Positions 25,605 through 35,192 of a stretch of DNA of 64,000 bases are shown piece after piece. The position numbers and the translations under genes are program-made. The notes under the pieces were generated by a model, which saw only the letters and a list, made by a program, of their open reading frames with translations, did no database searches and was not told the DNA's origin. The stretch lies in assembly GCF_006543045.1 (NCBI RefSeq), contig NZ_RBZW01000039.1, positions 1-64,000 of the forward strand. Reading direction: 5' to 3'. Within the stretch, counting starts at the first letter, position 1, and every line of letters begins with the position of its first letter. This DNA is from Salinadaptatus halalkaliphilus. GTDB lineage: Archaea > Halobacteriota > Halobacteria > Halobacteriales > Natrialbaceae.

Positions 25605-26300
25605 TCACGCCGTGTCAGCTGGAACCGCCCGCGCAGCCGTCGCCTTGAACGCAGCCGTAATCGGCTCACCGACGGTGAGGTTGAGACGGTCGGCGCTGGC
25701 GCGCGTAACGAGTGCTCGAAGCTCGCGCTCGCCCTCGAGGCCGATCGTTACGCCCGTGACCTCGGCACCCGGCTCAAGGGCGGACACTGTCCCCGTAAAC
25801 TGGTTGCGAAGGCTCGTTTCGTCTTCGCCGGGGGACTCGTCCGGATCGGTCAACACGACGGCGTCCGAGCGGACGGTAACCTGTACCGCCACGGTCTCGT
25901 CCGGTGCTAGGGCGACGATAGCGCCGATCGGCGTCTCGACGGTCGCGAGCTCACCTATTTGATTACTTACATGTCCTTCGAAGACCGATTCAGTGACTCG
26001 CGCAACCCCGTCGAGTTCGGCGTTGTGACGGTCGAACTGCTGGCAGAGATCCCGCGCCGTCTCGGTGAGTTCGGTCCCGCCGCCCCCGGGGCCGCCGCGT
26101 CGACGTTCGGTGATCGGCCCGAGAGCGTCTTCGATCTCGACGACGCGGTTTTGCAGCCGTGCATACGAGCGTTCGAGCGCGTCGGCCGCGCCGTGCATCG
26201 ACCCGTGTCGGTCGATTGCCTCGAGCATCTCGATGTCTCGTCGGTCGATCGTGAGGTCGCCGACGGCCAGTTTCGTCCGATATTCCTTCTCGATTCGCAT
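25605..26300 (-). CDS. ModE-like regulator with TOBE domain (molybdate/tungstate sensing)
   Basis: A 231-residue transcription regulator. Residues about 12-95 form a LysR/ModE-type winged helix ('IDRRDIEMLEAIDRHGSMHGAADALERSYARLQNRVVEIEDALGP'), and residues about 160-230 form a TOBE/Mop-like oxyanion domain ('NQFTGTVSALEPGAEVTGVTIGLEGERELRALVTRASADRLNLTVGEPITAAFK'). It should bind molybdate or tungstate and control the transporter genes directly upstream on the same strand; the gap to the ATPase gene is 35 bases. The frame is open upstream through the ATPase gene on the same strand, but MRIEKEYR is the natural start. Confidence 0.9.
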   Translation of the reverse strand: MRIEKEYRTKLAVGDLTIDRRDIEMLEAIDRHGSMHGAADALERSYARLQNRVVEIEDALGPITERRRGGPGGGGTELTETARDLCQQFDRHNAELDGVARVTESVFEGHVSNQIGELATVETPIGAIVALAPDETVAVQVTVRSDAVVLTDPDESPGEDETSLRNQFTGTVSALEPGAEVTGVTIGLEGERELRALVTRASADRLNLTVGEPITAAFKATAARAVPADTA

Positions 26301-26335
26301 CGTGGGTTCTCCCGACGGACCTGCCGCCAGTCGCG

Positions 26336-27103
26336 TTAGTATATCAGTTCGCCGTCGATAAACTTCCGGGTTCGATCGTCCGACGGCGACTCGAAGATCG
26401 GTTCGGTCGGCCCGACCTCGATGATCTCGTTGCCGAGCAACACTGCGACGCGATCCCCGATGCGTTCGGCCTGGTGCATATCGTGGGTCGCGACCACGAC
26501 GCCGATATCGCGTTCCGTCGCCGCGAGAACGGCATCTTCGATCACTGCCGTGTTTCGCGGATCGAGGTCGGAGGTCGGCTCGTCGAGCAACAACACGTCG
26601 GGCTCGTAAGCGAGCGCACGAGCGAACGCGACTCGCTGTGCCTGGCCACCCGACAGCGACGTGGCGTCTCGGTCGGCCCGCTCGTGAAGCCCCACGGTTT
26701 CGAGGGCCTCGACGACGTTGCTGTCGCCGTTCCCCCGTCGAGAGAGACTCGAAAGCGCAGTCCGAAGCCGATCGGCCCACGATTGGCGGACGCGCACGCC
26801 GTACTCGACGTTCCGGCGAACGCTCGCGTCGAAGAGGCTGGCCTCCTGGAAGACCATTCCGATCCGGCGCCGGTACTCGAGTCGGCGCTGGTCCGACGCC
26901 GCCCAGACATCGACGCCGTCGACGGTGATCGTTCCGTCGTCGGGAGCGTCGAACAACGCGAGTAGACGAAGCAGCGTCGACTTGCCGACGCCCGAGGGGC
27001 CGATAATCGTGACGACCTCACCGGGCGTCACCGAAAGCGAGACGCCGTCGAAAACGGGGTCGCCGTCGTAGCCGTGACACAGTTCGGTCGCCGAAAGGGT
27101 CAT
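26336..27103 (-). CDS. tupC: Tungstate-type ABC transporter ATPase
   Basis: A 255-residue ABC ATPase. Walker A is 'GPSGVGKST', the ABC signature '[16 protein letters not shown]', Walker B '[14 protein letters not shown]', and the switch His is in '[16 protein letters not shown]'. It powers the permease encoded by the overlapping upstream gene (4-base overlap). Assignment to tungstate over molybdate or phosphate rests on the binding protein of the same operon. The Gln loop '[14 protein letters not shown]' is normal. Confidence 0.9.
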   Translation of the reverse strand: MTLSATELCHGYDGDPVFDGVSLSVTPGEVVTIIGPSGVGKSTLLRLLALFDAPDDGTITVDGVDVWAASDQRRLEYRRRIGMVFQEASLFDASVRRNVEYGVRVRQSWADRLRTALSSLSRRGNGDSNVVEALETVGLHERADRDATSLSGGQAQRVAFARALAYEPDVLLLDEPTSDLDPRNTAVIEDAVLAATERDIGVVVATHDMHQAERIGDRVAVLLGNEIIEVGPTEPIFESPSDDRTRKFIDGELIY

Positions 27104-27855
27104 CGGTACCGCCCTCCGCCGTTGCCGAGTCGGATCACCAGTGCATTGACGAGCAAGACCAGAACGACGAGAACCGCGCCCAACAACATGGCGGTCTGGA
27201 ACCGACCCTGTCGGGCCTCGAGCTGGATCGCCGTGGTCAGCGTTCGGGTCTGGGAGATCCCCTCCGGGCCGGTGATGTTCCCGCCGACGATGAGTACGGA
27301 GCCGACTTCGCTGATCGCCCGACCGAAGCCGGCCAGCACCGCCGTCGCGATGCCGTACCGGGCCTCCTTGATCGTCACGAGCGCGACGTCGATCCGGGTC
27401 CCGCCCATCGCGAACGCGGCGTCGCGGACGTTCTGGTCGACGCTGCTGACCGCCGCGAGCGTTACGCCGGTAATTACCGGTGCGGCGAGAACGAACTGGG
27501 ACATGATCATCGCCTCGGGCGTGAAGACGAGATCGAACGTGCCGAGCGGTCCCTCGTTCGAGACCGCAAACAGGACGACGAGTCCGACGACGACGCTCGG
27601 AAAGCCCATGCCGGTGTTGATGAGCGACGTCACCAACGTCTTGCCGCGAAACTCCTTGAAACCGATCAGTAGCGCGACCGGGATACTACAGAGGGTGCTC
27701 AACGTGACGGCGACCAGACTCACGTGTAGCGAGACCCGAATGATGCTCCGAATGTAGTGCCACTCGAACGGAAACTCGAGCGCGAGTGGAAGCAAGGAGC
27801 CGGTCACGGCGCCCATCAGTACTGCGTATCCCGCGGTCAGTGCGTGTCCGATCAT
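27100..27855 (-). CDS. tupB: Tungstate-type ABC transporter permease
   Basis: A 251-residue inner-membrane permease with about six helices. The EAA-type cytoplasmic loop is '[47 protein letters not shown]', which docks on the ATPase. '[24 protein letters not shown]' is characteristic of the TupB branch. It overlaps tupC by 4 bases and follows tupA by 58 bases. Confidence 0.92.
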   Translation of the reverse strand: MIGHALTAGYAVLMGAVTGSLLPLALEFPFEWHYIRSIIRVSLHVSLVAVTLSTLCSIPVALLIGFKEFRGKTLVTSLINTGMGFPSVVVGLVVLFAVSNEGPLGTFDLVFTPEAMIMSQFVLAAPVITGVTLAAVSSVDQNVRDAAFAMGGTRIDVALVTIKEARYGIATAVLAGFGRAISEVGSVLIVGGNITGPEGISQTRTLTTAIQLEARQGRFQTAMLLGAVLVVLVLLVNALVIRLGNGGGRYR

Positions 27856-27913
27856 CAGTGTGCTCCTATCATCACGAGTATATCATCGTCAGCGAATGTC
27901 AGTCGGTACCGTT

Positions 27914-28831
27914 CTACCCGTCCCACTCTTCGGGCACGTACTGCTGGAACTGCGGTTCCTCCGCCAGCGCCTCCGAGAAGAACAGCTGTTCGCCGTCGAC
28001 GGTGTAGCTTTCGATGATCTCCTGGCCCTCGGGACTCGTGATGTAGCCGATGTAGGCCATCGCCAGATCGTAGTTCACGGTGTCGTGGACGGCGGGGTTG
28101 ACGGCGACGATCCCGTACGGGTTCGCGAGCAGTTCGGGGCCGCCCTCGACCGGACCCTCAACGTGAATCTCGAGATCGATTTCGTCCTGCATCGAGAGGT
28201 ACGTCCCGCGGTCGGACAGCGTGTAGCCGCCCTGCTGGTCGGTCTGGACGAGCACCTCGCCCATCCCCTGTCCGGCTTCCATGTACCAGCTGCCGAACTC
28301 GTCGGACCCAATTCCGGCCCCCTCCCACATCTCGAGTTCTTTCGTGTGTGTCCCCGAGTTGTCGCCCCGAGAGACGAACGTCGATTCCGTTTCAGCGATC
28401 GCCGTGACCGCGGCGGGTACGTCCTCGCCGCCGCCGATGGACGACGGGTCGTCGGAATCACCGACGACGACGAAGTCGTTGAACATGAGGTCGCGACGGT
28501 TGATTCCGTATCCGTCCGCCATGAACTCGTCCTCGAGGGATCGAGCGTGGACCATCACGACATCCGAATCCCCGCTTCTCGCGGTCTCGAGGGCAGCGCC
28601 GGTTCCCTGGGCGACGGTGTCGACGCTGACGCCATATCGGTCCTGAAACGGCGCGTTGAGTTCGTCGAGCAGGTCCGTATCGTAGGTGCTGGTCGTCGTG
28701 GTCAGCGTCAGCGTTTCACCACTGACCCCCGGTCGTGACTCGTCGTCATCACCCGTCGCCGCGCAGCCGGCGAGGCCGGCCGCCACGACGCTGGCGGCCG
28801 AAGCCAGGAACTGGCGCCGTTGTATCGCCAT
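27914..28831 (-). CDS. tupA: Tungstate-type substrate-binding lipoprotein
   Basis: A 305-residue exported binding protein. Tat-like '[19 protein letters not shown]' gives a lipobox with Cys at about residue 25. The mature protein begins with '[41 protein letters not shown]', where the 'TTTST' loop is the oxyanion-binding signature of TupA, and continues '[23 protein letters not shown]' and '[18 protein letters not shown]'. It would bring tungstate to TupBC for tungsten or molybdenum enzymes. A GTG three codons upstream is possible, but the ATG directly precedes the twin arginines. Confidence 0.92.
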   Translation of the reverse strand: MAIQRRQFLASAASVVAAGLAGCAATGDDDESRPGVSGETLTLTTTTSTYDTDLLDELNAPFQDRYGVSVDTVAQGTGAALETARSGDSDVVMVHARSLEDEFMADGYGINRRDLMFNDFVVVGDSDDPSSIGGGEDVPAAVTAIAETESTFVSRGDNSGTHTKELEMWEGAGIGSDEFGSWYMEAGQGMGEVLVQTDQQGGYTLSDRGTYLSMQDEIDLEIHVEGPVEGGPELLANPYGIVAVNPAVHDTVNYDLAMAYIGYITSPEGQEIIESYTVDGEQLFFSEALAEEPQFQQYVPEEWDG

Positions 28832-29181
28832 GGATACCACGTCCGCCCCGGACCCAAAATAACTTTTGATCGAGCCGTAACTGCCTTCGGTTTCATCAAG
28901 AAAGGATTTCGGCCCGTCTCGCCGGTAGGCGCCGAGTCACCAGTGTGGTTCTCAATAGATGTTGGTCTGCAACAACGCACGAGGGGAGCGGGAAACTATC
29001 GCGGACTATCTTTCACTCTGATGTAACTGGAATACGTTACAACATACGGGCGAACCGAATCGGGTAGTCATCCAGCCTCGGCCGACCTCGAGTACCGGTG
29101 GTTCGCTTTCGTTCGATAGATGATAGGTGAGCGTTTCGGTCGCGACAGGTTTTTCACCACCCATCGATACCACCTAGTTGT
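28832..29181. promoter_or_regulatory. Divergent control region between tupA and thi4
   Basis: A 350-base gap without a supported gene. On the minus strand AGTTATTTTG (about 28856-28865) is a TATA-like element 25-35 bases before tupA. Nearer thi4 there is an inverted repeat TGTAAC-N8-GTTACA (29022-29041). The thi4 side contains a pyrimidine tract and ACAGGTTTTTCACC close to the start codon. In haloarchaea thi4 is known to be controlled by the ThiR repressor under thiamine; which of these bases it would use is unknown. No TPP-riboswitch core is recognisable. Confidence 0.5.
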
Positions 29182-30114
29182 ATGAGCGACTTCGACCAGT
29201 TCAGCGACGTTGGTGAAGCGGACGTAACCCGTGCGATCGGCCAGGAGTGGACCGAGGAGTTCATGGATTTCTCGGATAGCGACGTGATCATCGTCGGCGG
29301 CGGCCCCTCCGGACTGACGGCGGCGAAAGAACTCTCCGAGCGCGGTGTGAAGACGATGGTCGTCGAGAAGAACAACTACCTCGGCGGCGGCTTCTGGCTC
29401 GGCGGCTTCCTGATGAACAAGGTCACGGTCCGTGATCCGGCCCAGCAGATCCTCGACGAACTCGAGGTTTCCCACAAGGAGTCTCAGGATAGCGAGGATC
29501 TCTATGTTGCGAACGGTCCGGAGGCTTGTTCCGGGCTGATCAAGGCGGCCTGTGATGCGGGTGCGAAGATGCAGAACATGACCGAGTTCACGGACATCGT
29601 CATCCGCGAAAATCACCGCGTCGGCGGTATCGTCATGAACTGGACACCAGTCCACGCCCTGCCCCGGGAGATCACGTGCGTCGACCCGATTGCCGTCGAA
29701 GCCGACCTCGTCATCGACGCGACGGGTCACGACGCGATGGCCGTCAAGAAACTCGACGAGCGTGGCGTGTTGGATGCCCCCGGCATCGGCGACGCCGAAG
29801 CCAACGCAACGGGGATGGACCAGACCGGCGACGACAGCTACGGCGCGCCCGGCCACGACTCGCCTGGCCACGACTCGATGTGGGTCGGCAAGTCCGAGGA
29901 CGCCGTCGTCGAACACACTGGTCTCGTCCACGACGGGCTGATCGCTACCGGCATGGCCACGGCGACGACTTACGGGCTTCCGCGGATGGGTCCGACGTTC
30001 GGCGCCATGCTCGTCTCGGGCAAACGCGCCGCACAGGTTGCCCTCGACGAACTCGAGGTCGACGCCGACCCCGTCGACATCACCTCGCGAGCCGCCACGC
30101 CGGCCGACGACTGA
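29182..30114 (+). CDS. thi4: Thiazole synthase Thi4
   Basis: A 310-residue enzyme that makes the thiazole part of thiamine from NAD, glycine and sulfur. The dinucleotide fold begins at '[23 protein letters not shown]' (residues 33-55), followed by '[23 protein letters not shown]'. Cys166 in 'REITCVDPI' occupies the sulfur-donor position, so this is probably the single-turnover suicide type described for yeast and Haloferax, and not the His-containing, sulfide-using type of methanogens. The insert '[32 protein letters not shown]' is typical of the family. The stop TGA touches element R5. Confidence 0.95.
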   Translation: MSDFDQFSDVGEADVTRAIGQEWTEEFMDFSDSDVIIVGGGPSGLTAAKELSERGVKTMVVEKNNYLGGGFWLGGFLMNKVTVRDPAQQILDELEVSHKESQDSEDLYVANGPEACSGLIKAACDAGAKMQNMTEFTDIVIRENHRVGGIVMNWTPVHALPREITCVDPIAVEADLVIDATGHDAMAVKKLDERGVLDAPGIGDAEANATGMDQTGDDSYGAPGHDSPGHDSMWVGKSEDAVVEHTGLVHDGLIATGMATATTYGLPRMGPTFGAMLVSGKRAAQVALDELEVDADPVDITSRAATPADD

Positions 30115-30254
30115 TACGGGTTGCTGTACCGATGTCCCGGCGGTGAGTCGAACGGTGTGCGACGAGCCTCGGTCGAGGAGCGATGCGAGTCGACCGGCCC
30201 AGCCGCGACTCGGGCGGCGAGTGCGCCGGCAATGGCGTACAGCGCTCCGTACGA
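30113..30254 (-). repeat. Dispersed palindromic element, long copy R5 with 57-bp insert
   Basis: The B end GATACGGGTTGCTGTACCG starts on the last base of the thi4 stop codon; the A end is at right (reverse complement TCGTACGGAGCGCTGTACGC). A 57-bp insert (30137-30193) follows the B arm. The same insert, in opposite orientation and with about three mismatches, occupies the same internal place in R9. Confidence 0.85.
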
Positions 30255-30461
30255 GCGGATTCCGTAGCCACAGCGACGCGCTGTTCGAATTGACGGACGA
30301 CGAACCCCGTTTCCTCACCGCTACCTGGACCTAATACTGTCGAGCAGCGAGCAATAGTATACATTCGACGAACGAAAGTGGCGAATACACACGGGAGTGC
30401 CGACGGAATACGTAACAGGCTAACCGTAAGTGTTTCACCGAGTGGTACGACTAGGTAATAC

Positions 30462-31238
30462 ATGGTCGATCGAGTTATGTGCTACCGCTCTCCGACGACC
30501 GTCGCTGACGTCGACGAAATCGCCGACTGGCTCGAGGCACGCGTCGACGCGGACGTGACGGTTCGAGATCGGTTCCTCGAGGAACATCGGACCGACGGTC
30601 TGGCCGACCGGTTTGCCGCGGCCCGTGTCACGTCGCCGTACGACCGCGACACCGGTAACACGATGTTGGGAACGATCCGCTACGAGGAACGTGCCCTCGA
30701 GAATCCCGATCGAGAGGGCGGGGTCCTCTACGATGGCGTCCAGATGCAGCGCGCGCTCAACGCCGCGCTCCCGGCCGCCGAGCGCGGCCTCGAGACGCTC
30801 CACCTTCCGATCATAGACCGCGCGATCGGCACCTGGGGCGACCACGACGGCCGCTGGCACAAGCGCGTGACCGTCCTCGGCCAACCCGCGTTGCTCTCGG
30901 TGCCCGGCCTGTACGAAGCCCCAGCCAAGCCCGAATCCTATTACAAGGAAAAGCAACGCCACGCCCTCTTGTCCGGAGATACGCCGCCTCGAGAAGTCCT
31001 CGAGAATCAGGTCGAGGGTGAGTTCCTGATCGCGGACGATCCGCGGACGACCGCTGCCCTGAAAGGGTACGCCTTGCAAGCCTATCACTACCTCGAGACG
31101 GGCGAGGCGTTCTGCGAGCGGGATGGATGTCGCCTCTTCAACGCACACTACCACGAAGATCTCGTCGAGGCGCAACTGCGAGAGCCGTCCTTTTGTTCCC
31201 GTCACGGTCGCCAATACGGTCTCGAGAACGAGGTTTAG
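30462..31238 (+). CDS. Archaemetzincin-like protein lacking the HExxH site (haloarchaeal putative metallopeptidase family)
   Basis: A 258-residue soluble protein. The C-terminal end 'TGEAFCERDGCRLFN...PSFCSRH' gives Cys218-x4-Cys223 and Cys245-x2-His248, which matches the second metal site of archaemetzincins (C-x4-C-x(~18)-C-x2-C) apart from one His. In archaemetzincins the first of those cysteines ends an HExxHxxGxxHC helix; here the aligned helix is 'AYHYLETGEAFC', keeping only the Gly. The zinc ligands and catalytic Glu are therefore missing at that place. It could be an inactive relative, or use other ligands such as 'GDHDGRWH'. The neighbouring genes give no hint. Confidence 0.75.
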   Translation: MVDRVMCYRSPTTVADVDEIADWLEARVDADVTVRDRFLEEHRTDGLADRFAAARVTSPYDRDTGNTMLGTIRYEERALENPDREGGVLYDGVQMQRALNAALPAAERGLETLHLPIIDRAIGTWGDHDGRWHKRVTVLGQPALLSVPGLYEAPAKPESYYKEKQRHALLSGDTPPREVLENQVEGEFLIADDPRTTAALKGYALQAYHYLETGEAFCERDGCRLFNAHYHEDLVEAQLREPSFCSRHGRQYGLENEV

Positions 31239-31293
31239 CCGTGTAGCGAGTGTCAGCGCGCTTTTCCGACCCGTACGTTCGTCCCGTCCGTCT

Positions 31294-31377
31294 CGTACGG
31301 ACCGCTGTACGTCGGTACCGGCGCAACCGCGAGTCGTCCTGCGGTTGCTCCCGGAAACGTTACAGCAGCTCGTATCA
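31294..31377 (+). repeat. Dispersed palindromic element, copy R6
   Basis: An 84-bp diverged copy with A end at left (CGTACGGACCGCTGTACGTC) and B end at right (reverse complement TGATACGAGCTGCTGTAACG). It abuts R7, giving a second tandem pair, and lies 55 bases after the stop codon of the archaemetzincin-like gene. Confidence 0.78.
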
Positions 31378-31459
31378 TACGGTTTACTGTAAGTCGTTAC
31401 CGCCGAAACCGCAGACGGGTCGCGGTTTCGCCGGTAAATCGTTACAGCAATCCGTATCA
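31375..31459 (+). repeat. Dispersed palindromic element, copy R7
   Basis: A well-preserved copy of about 85 bp: A end TCATACGGTTTACTGTAAGTC at left (first 20 bases shown are 31375-31394) and B end at right. Inner arms CCGAAACCGC and GCGGTTTCG pair around the centre. Its last three bases (31457-31459) are the stop codon of the minus-strand gene that follows. Confidence 0.85.
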
Positions 31460-31795
31460 GTCCTCGTCGTCAGTGTCTTCGAAGACAGAGTACTCTCCCG
31501 GATCCGTTTGTTCGTCGTCACGGTCCTCGAAAACCGAGTACTCGTTTTTGTCGCCCGGTTTTTCCTCGGTCGCCTCGATATCGCCAGTCGTGTCGTCCAT
31601 CTCGACGGACCCGCGTCGTCTTTCGTCTCCCTCGAGCGCTTCGTCTTCGAGCTCCTCGAGGTATCGTTCGGCGTCGTAACGAACGTATCCCGTATAGAGC
31701 AACAGGAGCGCGAACAGGATGGCTGGCACGCCAAAGAGCAAAAAGAGGACGGCGACGATGGTGAGGGGGTCGCTGGGAAGCGCAGCCGGATGCAT
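31457..31795 (-). CDS. Small membrane protein with acidic tail
   Basis: A 112-residue protein with one long N-terminal transmembrane helix ('LTIVAVLFLLFGVPAILFALLLLYTGYV', residues 11-38) and an acidic cytoplasmic tail. The tail ends with two near-copies of the peptide 'EYSVFEDRDDE' / 'EYSVFEDTDDE', separated by 'QTDPG', a short internal duplication. No named family is recognised. The stop codon is formed at the edge of element R7. Confidence 0.75.
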   Translation of the reverse strand: MHPAALPSDPLTIVAVLFLLFGVPAILFALLLLYTGYVRYDAERYLEELEDEALEGDERRRGSVEMDDTTGDIEATEEKPGDKNEYSVFEDRDDEQTDPGEYSVFEDTDDED

Positions 31796-31910
31796 TATCG
31801 CAGGGTCGGTGGTCCGCGGAGAAAGAGCTTTTCCTCGAGCGTAGACTCGTGTGTCTCGAGGCCTGTCGAATACATTCGGCCGTCGAGTTCACGAGACGAT
31901 CGGCGATCGC

Positions 31911-33212
31911 TCAGGGCGGCTGCGAGAACGCGTCGAGGCTGGACTGCAAACCGGCGGCGAGTTCTGACTTGCGCTGGAGTCGCTGGTAGCCGACCGGCAA
32001 CTGGGTCGCGACCTGCGAGACGGCGTCGTGAAACGTTTCAGCCTCGCCGTACTCGCCGTCGAAGGCGTTGCGAACGCTCTCGCGAACCTGCCAGACGCCG
32101 ACGGGCGCCCAGTAGTCGTCGCTCACTTCCCGGAGCACCAGACACTTCGCCTGCCGACCGATCGACTCGAGGTGCTCGAGGACGGCCAGTCTGGCCGCAT
32201 AATACGCGCCGGCGGTCTCCTCGACGTAACTCGAGCGCCCCTCGTAGCCTTCGCTGGCGCTCTGGAGCCAGATGTCGTCCTCCGGGTTGGGGTTCCAGAT
32301 GCTCCCCGGCGCCTTCATCTCGACGAGTTCGAACTCCCAGCTACCGGGCGCGAGGACGATCCAGTACCGGTTGCCCATGTACTCGTTGGCCCAGACCTGT
32401 ACTTCGTCGATGCCTCGCTCGTTGCGGATGCGCCCGCGGAGAAACTGTCCGACCGTGTCGTCGACCGCGGTGATCGACCACCGCGTTGGGACGAGTCGGC
32501 GCTGGTCGGTCTCGCCGAGCGCGCCAGCCGAGAGGATCGAGTTGATGTCGTAGACGTCGAACCCACGCCGATAGAGGTAGGTCATCGCCCCCTGAGCCTG
32601 CCAGTCGTCGTCCTCCAGGGTCTTTTTGACGGGTTTTGGCACGGAGGGGTTCTCCCGCAACTCGGCGTTGCGAGCGTTCGCCCGCGGCCCACGCGGTGTC
32701 GCGACATCCGTGCCTGCATCCAGTCCGAGGTCGGGGGTGTCGTCGAGTCCGATCTCGAGGTCGACCGGGCGGTCGGCGATGGCGACCTCGCGCTGGACGC
32801 CGACGAAGCCGTCCCACGTGTCGTGAACCGACGGCGTGAGGCGACTCGCGATCGAGGGTGAATCGACGTTTGCGCGCTTGCTCGAGTTCAACAGCCCGGT
32901 ACGGCGCTGGAGGACGTCGTCGATGCCGTACCCCTGCTGGTACCAGGCGCCGTCGGTGACGTACTCGTCGGCGGCGTCTTCGTCGCCGACCGGCGAGAGC
33001 AGCCCGATGGGAATGTCGGGGTAGTTCGATCGGCCGACGAAGATCGACGGCGACGTCGAGCCGACGAGGGTATCGCCGGACAACGCGTCGTCGAAGCGCT
33101 GCTCGAACTCCTCGAGGTGGTCCGTGATCGCGTAGGACTTCTCCTTGGCGAGACGGCGTCGCTTCGCCTCCTCGTCGGGCTCTAGGTCCTCGATGTAGTC
33201 GTCGAGGCGCAT
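31911..33212 (-). CDS. nreA: DNA repair protein NreA
   Basis: A 433-residue archaeal repair protein of the Nre family. Conserved parts include 'SPSIFVGRSNYPDIPIGLLSP', 'SRLTPSVHDTWDGFVG...VQREVAIADRPVDLEI', 'RRLVPTRWSITAVDD' and 'NRYWIVLAPGSWEFELVEMKAPGSIW'. The C-terminus 'QSSLDAFSQPP' fits the PCNA-interacting PIP box (QxxLxxF), as reported for archaeal Nre proteins that act in mitomycin-type DNA damage repair with PCNA. There is no zinc-finger N-terminus, so it is the haloarchaeal short form. The gene stands alone between intergenic gaps of more than 100 bases. Confidence 0.92.
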   Translation of the reverse strand: MRLDDYIEDLEPDEEAKRRRLAKEKSYAITDHLEEFEQRFDDALSGDTLVGSTSPSIFVGRSNYPDIPIGLLSPVGDEDAADEYVTDGAWYQQGYGIDDVLQRRTGLLNSSKRANVDSPSIASRLTPSVHDTWDGFVGVQREVAIADRPVDLEIGLDDTPDLGLDAGTDVATPRGPRANARNAELRENPSVPKPVKKTLEDDDWQAQGAMTYLYRRGFDVYDINSILSAGALGETDQRRLVPTRWSITAVDDTVGQFLRGRIRNERGIDEVQVWANEYMGNRYWIVLAPGSWEFELVEMKAPGSIWNPNPEDDIWLQSASEGYEGRSSYVEETAGAYYAARLAVLEHLESIGRQAKCLVLREVSDDYWAPVGVWQVRESVRNAFDGEYGEAETFHDAVSQVATQLPVGYQRLQRKSELAAGLQSSLDAFSQPP

Positions 33213-33344
33213 TCATCGAACGTAGGGAGCGGGCTGGTTTGAATGTTGAGTTCCCACGCGAACATCGAGGGTTTCGGGGATCGGTGTCGCCGATCGAAAT
33301 CGGGGAAAGATTGTTGAGGAGAAACGAGGTAGCAGCACAGAGAC

Positions 33345-35192
33345 GTGGACATTCTGCCCGTCGTTATCGGCGTCGTGGCACTCGGCGTCGGCATTCAGGT
33401 GCTGGCCAAGCGGGTGCGAGTGCCGAGCGTTCTCTTTCTGATCGTCGTCGGCGTCGTCGTCGGTCCGGAAGGACTCGGCTTCGTTACGATCGAGACCTTC
33501 GGCGACGGACTCTCGACCGTCGTCGGCATCAGCGTCGCGATCATCATCTTTGACGGCGCATTTCACCTTCGCCGGGAGAAACTCGAGGCCGCACCGCGAT
33601 CGGTTCGCCGACTGACAACGATTGGTGCGATACTCGCCTTTCTCGGGACAACGGCCGCGGTCCGGCTGTTTCTGGATACCGACTGGGACGTCGCCGCCCT
33701 GATCGGTGCACTACTGATCGCGACCGGACCGACCGTCGTCACCCCGATTCTCGAGGTGGTGACGGTTCGTGACCACGTCGAGACGGCGCTCGAGGCCGAG
33801 GGGATTATCAACGATGTGACCGCAGCGATCCTCGCGATCGTCATCTTCGAGGCCGTCGTCGTCGGAGACGCTCCCGAACTGGTGCTGGTCGGCTTCCTGC
33901 AGCGATTGGTCGCCGGCATCGGCATCGGCATCGTCGTCGCGGCCGGCGTCTGGTACCTCCTCGTCGAGGTCCGTCCGCCGGCCGGCGACGCGCCGCAGGT
34001 GGCGCGGCTGGTGACGCTCACCGGCGCGCTCGTCTCGTTCGGGCTCGCGGAGTCCGCCTTTCCCGAAACGGGCGTCGCCGCGGCTGCAGTGTGTGGGCTG
34101 GTTCTCGGCAATCTCGAGTTGCCACACCGCGCGGAGATCCTGGCGTTCAATCGCGATCTCACCCTCGTCGTCCTCTCGTTCGTGTTTATCTCGCTGGCGG
34201 CGCTGATCGACTTCGACTCGTTGCTCGGGTTGGGAACGGGCGGCATCGCCGTCGTCGTCGCGGTTACGCTGTTCGTCCGTCCGATTCTCGTCGCGCTCTC
34301 GGCGGTCGACCGGCAGTTCAGCCGCGAGGAACGACTCTTTCTTTCGTTCGTCGGTCCCCGCGGGATCATTCCCGCCTCGGTGGCGACCCTGTTTGCGATC
34401 GAACTGGAGGCGGCGGGCCAGTTCGAAGCCGCCCAGACGCTCGCCGGGACCGTCTTTCTCGTCATCTTTCTCACTGTCGTGATTCAGGCGGGCCTTGCCC
34501 GTCAGATCGCAGAATACCTCGAGGTAATTCCGATGCCAGCTATCATCATCGGCGGCGGCCGGGTCGGCCGGGCGCTCGTCACTCGACTGGAGAACCGTGG
34601 CGAAAACGTCGTTATCGTCGACGAAGACGCCGAGACCGTCCAGGCGCTTCGTCGGGACGGCTACACGGCCGTCGCGGGCGACGGAACGAACACCGAGACC
34701 CTTCGCGAGGCGGGTATCGAACGAGCCAAGCTCGTCGTCGCGACGACGGCCGACGACGACACGAACCTGCTCGTCTCGCAGCTAAGTCGAACCAAATTCA
34801 GCGTCGAGACGGTCGTCGCTCGGGTCAACGAACCGGAGAACGTCGACGCGTTCGAGACGCTCGGCGTCCGTGCGATTGACGTCGCGAGCGCGACCGCGTG
34901 GTCGCTCGACAACGAGATCGAACGTCCCGCGCTCGCCCACTGGATGACCGAACTCGGCGAGGGCCACGACGCCCAGGAGATCGTCGTGACCGCGACGGAT
35001 CTGGGTGGATCGACCATCGCCGAGTTGGATGCGGACATCCCCGATGGCGTGATCGTCGCTGTACTCGCTCGCGACGGCGAAACCTACGTGCCGGACGCCG
35101 ACACGGTCCTCGAGGAGGGTGATCGGGTGACGTTTCTCGGCCGTGAAGACGCCGTTGCCGAGGCCGTTCGTCGATTCCATCCGCACGAGTAG
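33345..35192 (+). CDS. CPA1-type Na+/H+ antiporter with TrkA nucleotide-binding domains
   Basis: A 615-residue protein. Residues 1-395 form about 12 transmembrane helices of the NhaP/CPA1 antiporter type, with ion-site motifs 'LLIATGPTVVTPIL' and 'GIINDVTAAILAIVIFE' (Asn-Asp pair). Residues about 400-520 are a TrkA-N Rossmann domain ('PAIIIGGGRVGRALVTRLENRGENVVIVDED'), and the last 80 are a TrkA-C domain ('GGSTIAELDADIPDGVIVAVLARDGETYVPDADTVLEEGDRVTFLG'). Such RCK-type domains gate transport by NAD(H) or nucleotides. It should export sodium in exchange for protons. Start is GTG, directly before the first helix. Confidence 0.92.
   Translation: MDILPVVIGVVALGVGIQVLAKRVRVPSVLFLIVVGVVVGPEGLGFVTIETFGDGLSTVVGISVAIIIFDGAFHLRREKLEAAPRSVRRLTTIGAILAFLGTTAAVRLFLDTDWDVAALIGALLIATGPTVVTPILEVVTVRDHVETALEAEGIINDVTAAILAIVIFEAVVVGDAPELVLVGFLQRLVAGIGIGIVVAAGVWYLLVEVRPPAGDAPQVARLVTLTGALVSFGLAESAFPETGVAAAAVCGLVLGNLELPHRAEILAFNRDLTLVVLSFVFISLAALIDFDSLLGLGTGGIAVVVAVTLFVRPILVALSAVDRQFSREERLFLSFVGPRGIIPASVATLFAIELEAAGQFEAAQTLAGTVFLVIFLTVVIQAGLARQIAEYLEVIPMPAIIIGGGRVGRALVTRLENRGENVVIVDEDAETVQALRRDGYTAVAGDGTNTETLREAGIERAKLVVATTADDDTNLLVSQLSRTKFSVETVVARVNEPENVDAFETLGVRAIDVASATAWSLDNEIERPALAHWMTELGEGHDAQEIVVTATDLGGSTIAELDADIPDGVIVAVLARDGETYVPDADTVLEEGDRVTFLGREDAVAEAVRRFHPHE

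Noticed and set aside
29042-29181. A TPP riboswitch upstream of thi4
   Set aside because: The conserved riboswitch core (such as CUGAGA and ACCUGAUCUGG-type segments) is not seen; haloarchaeal thi4 is known to use a protein repressor.
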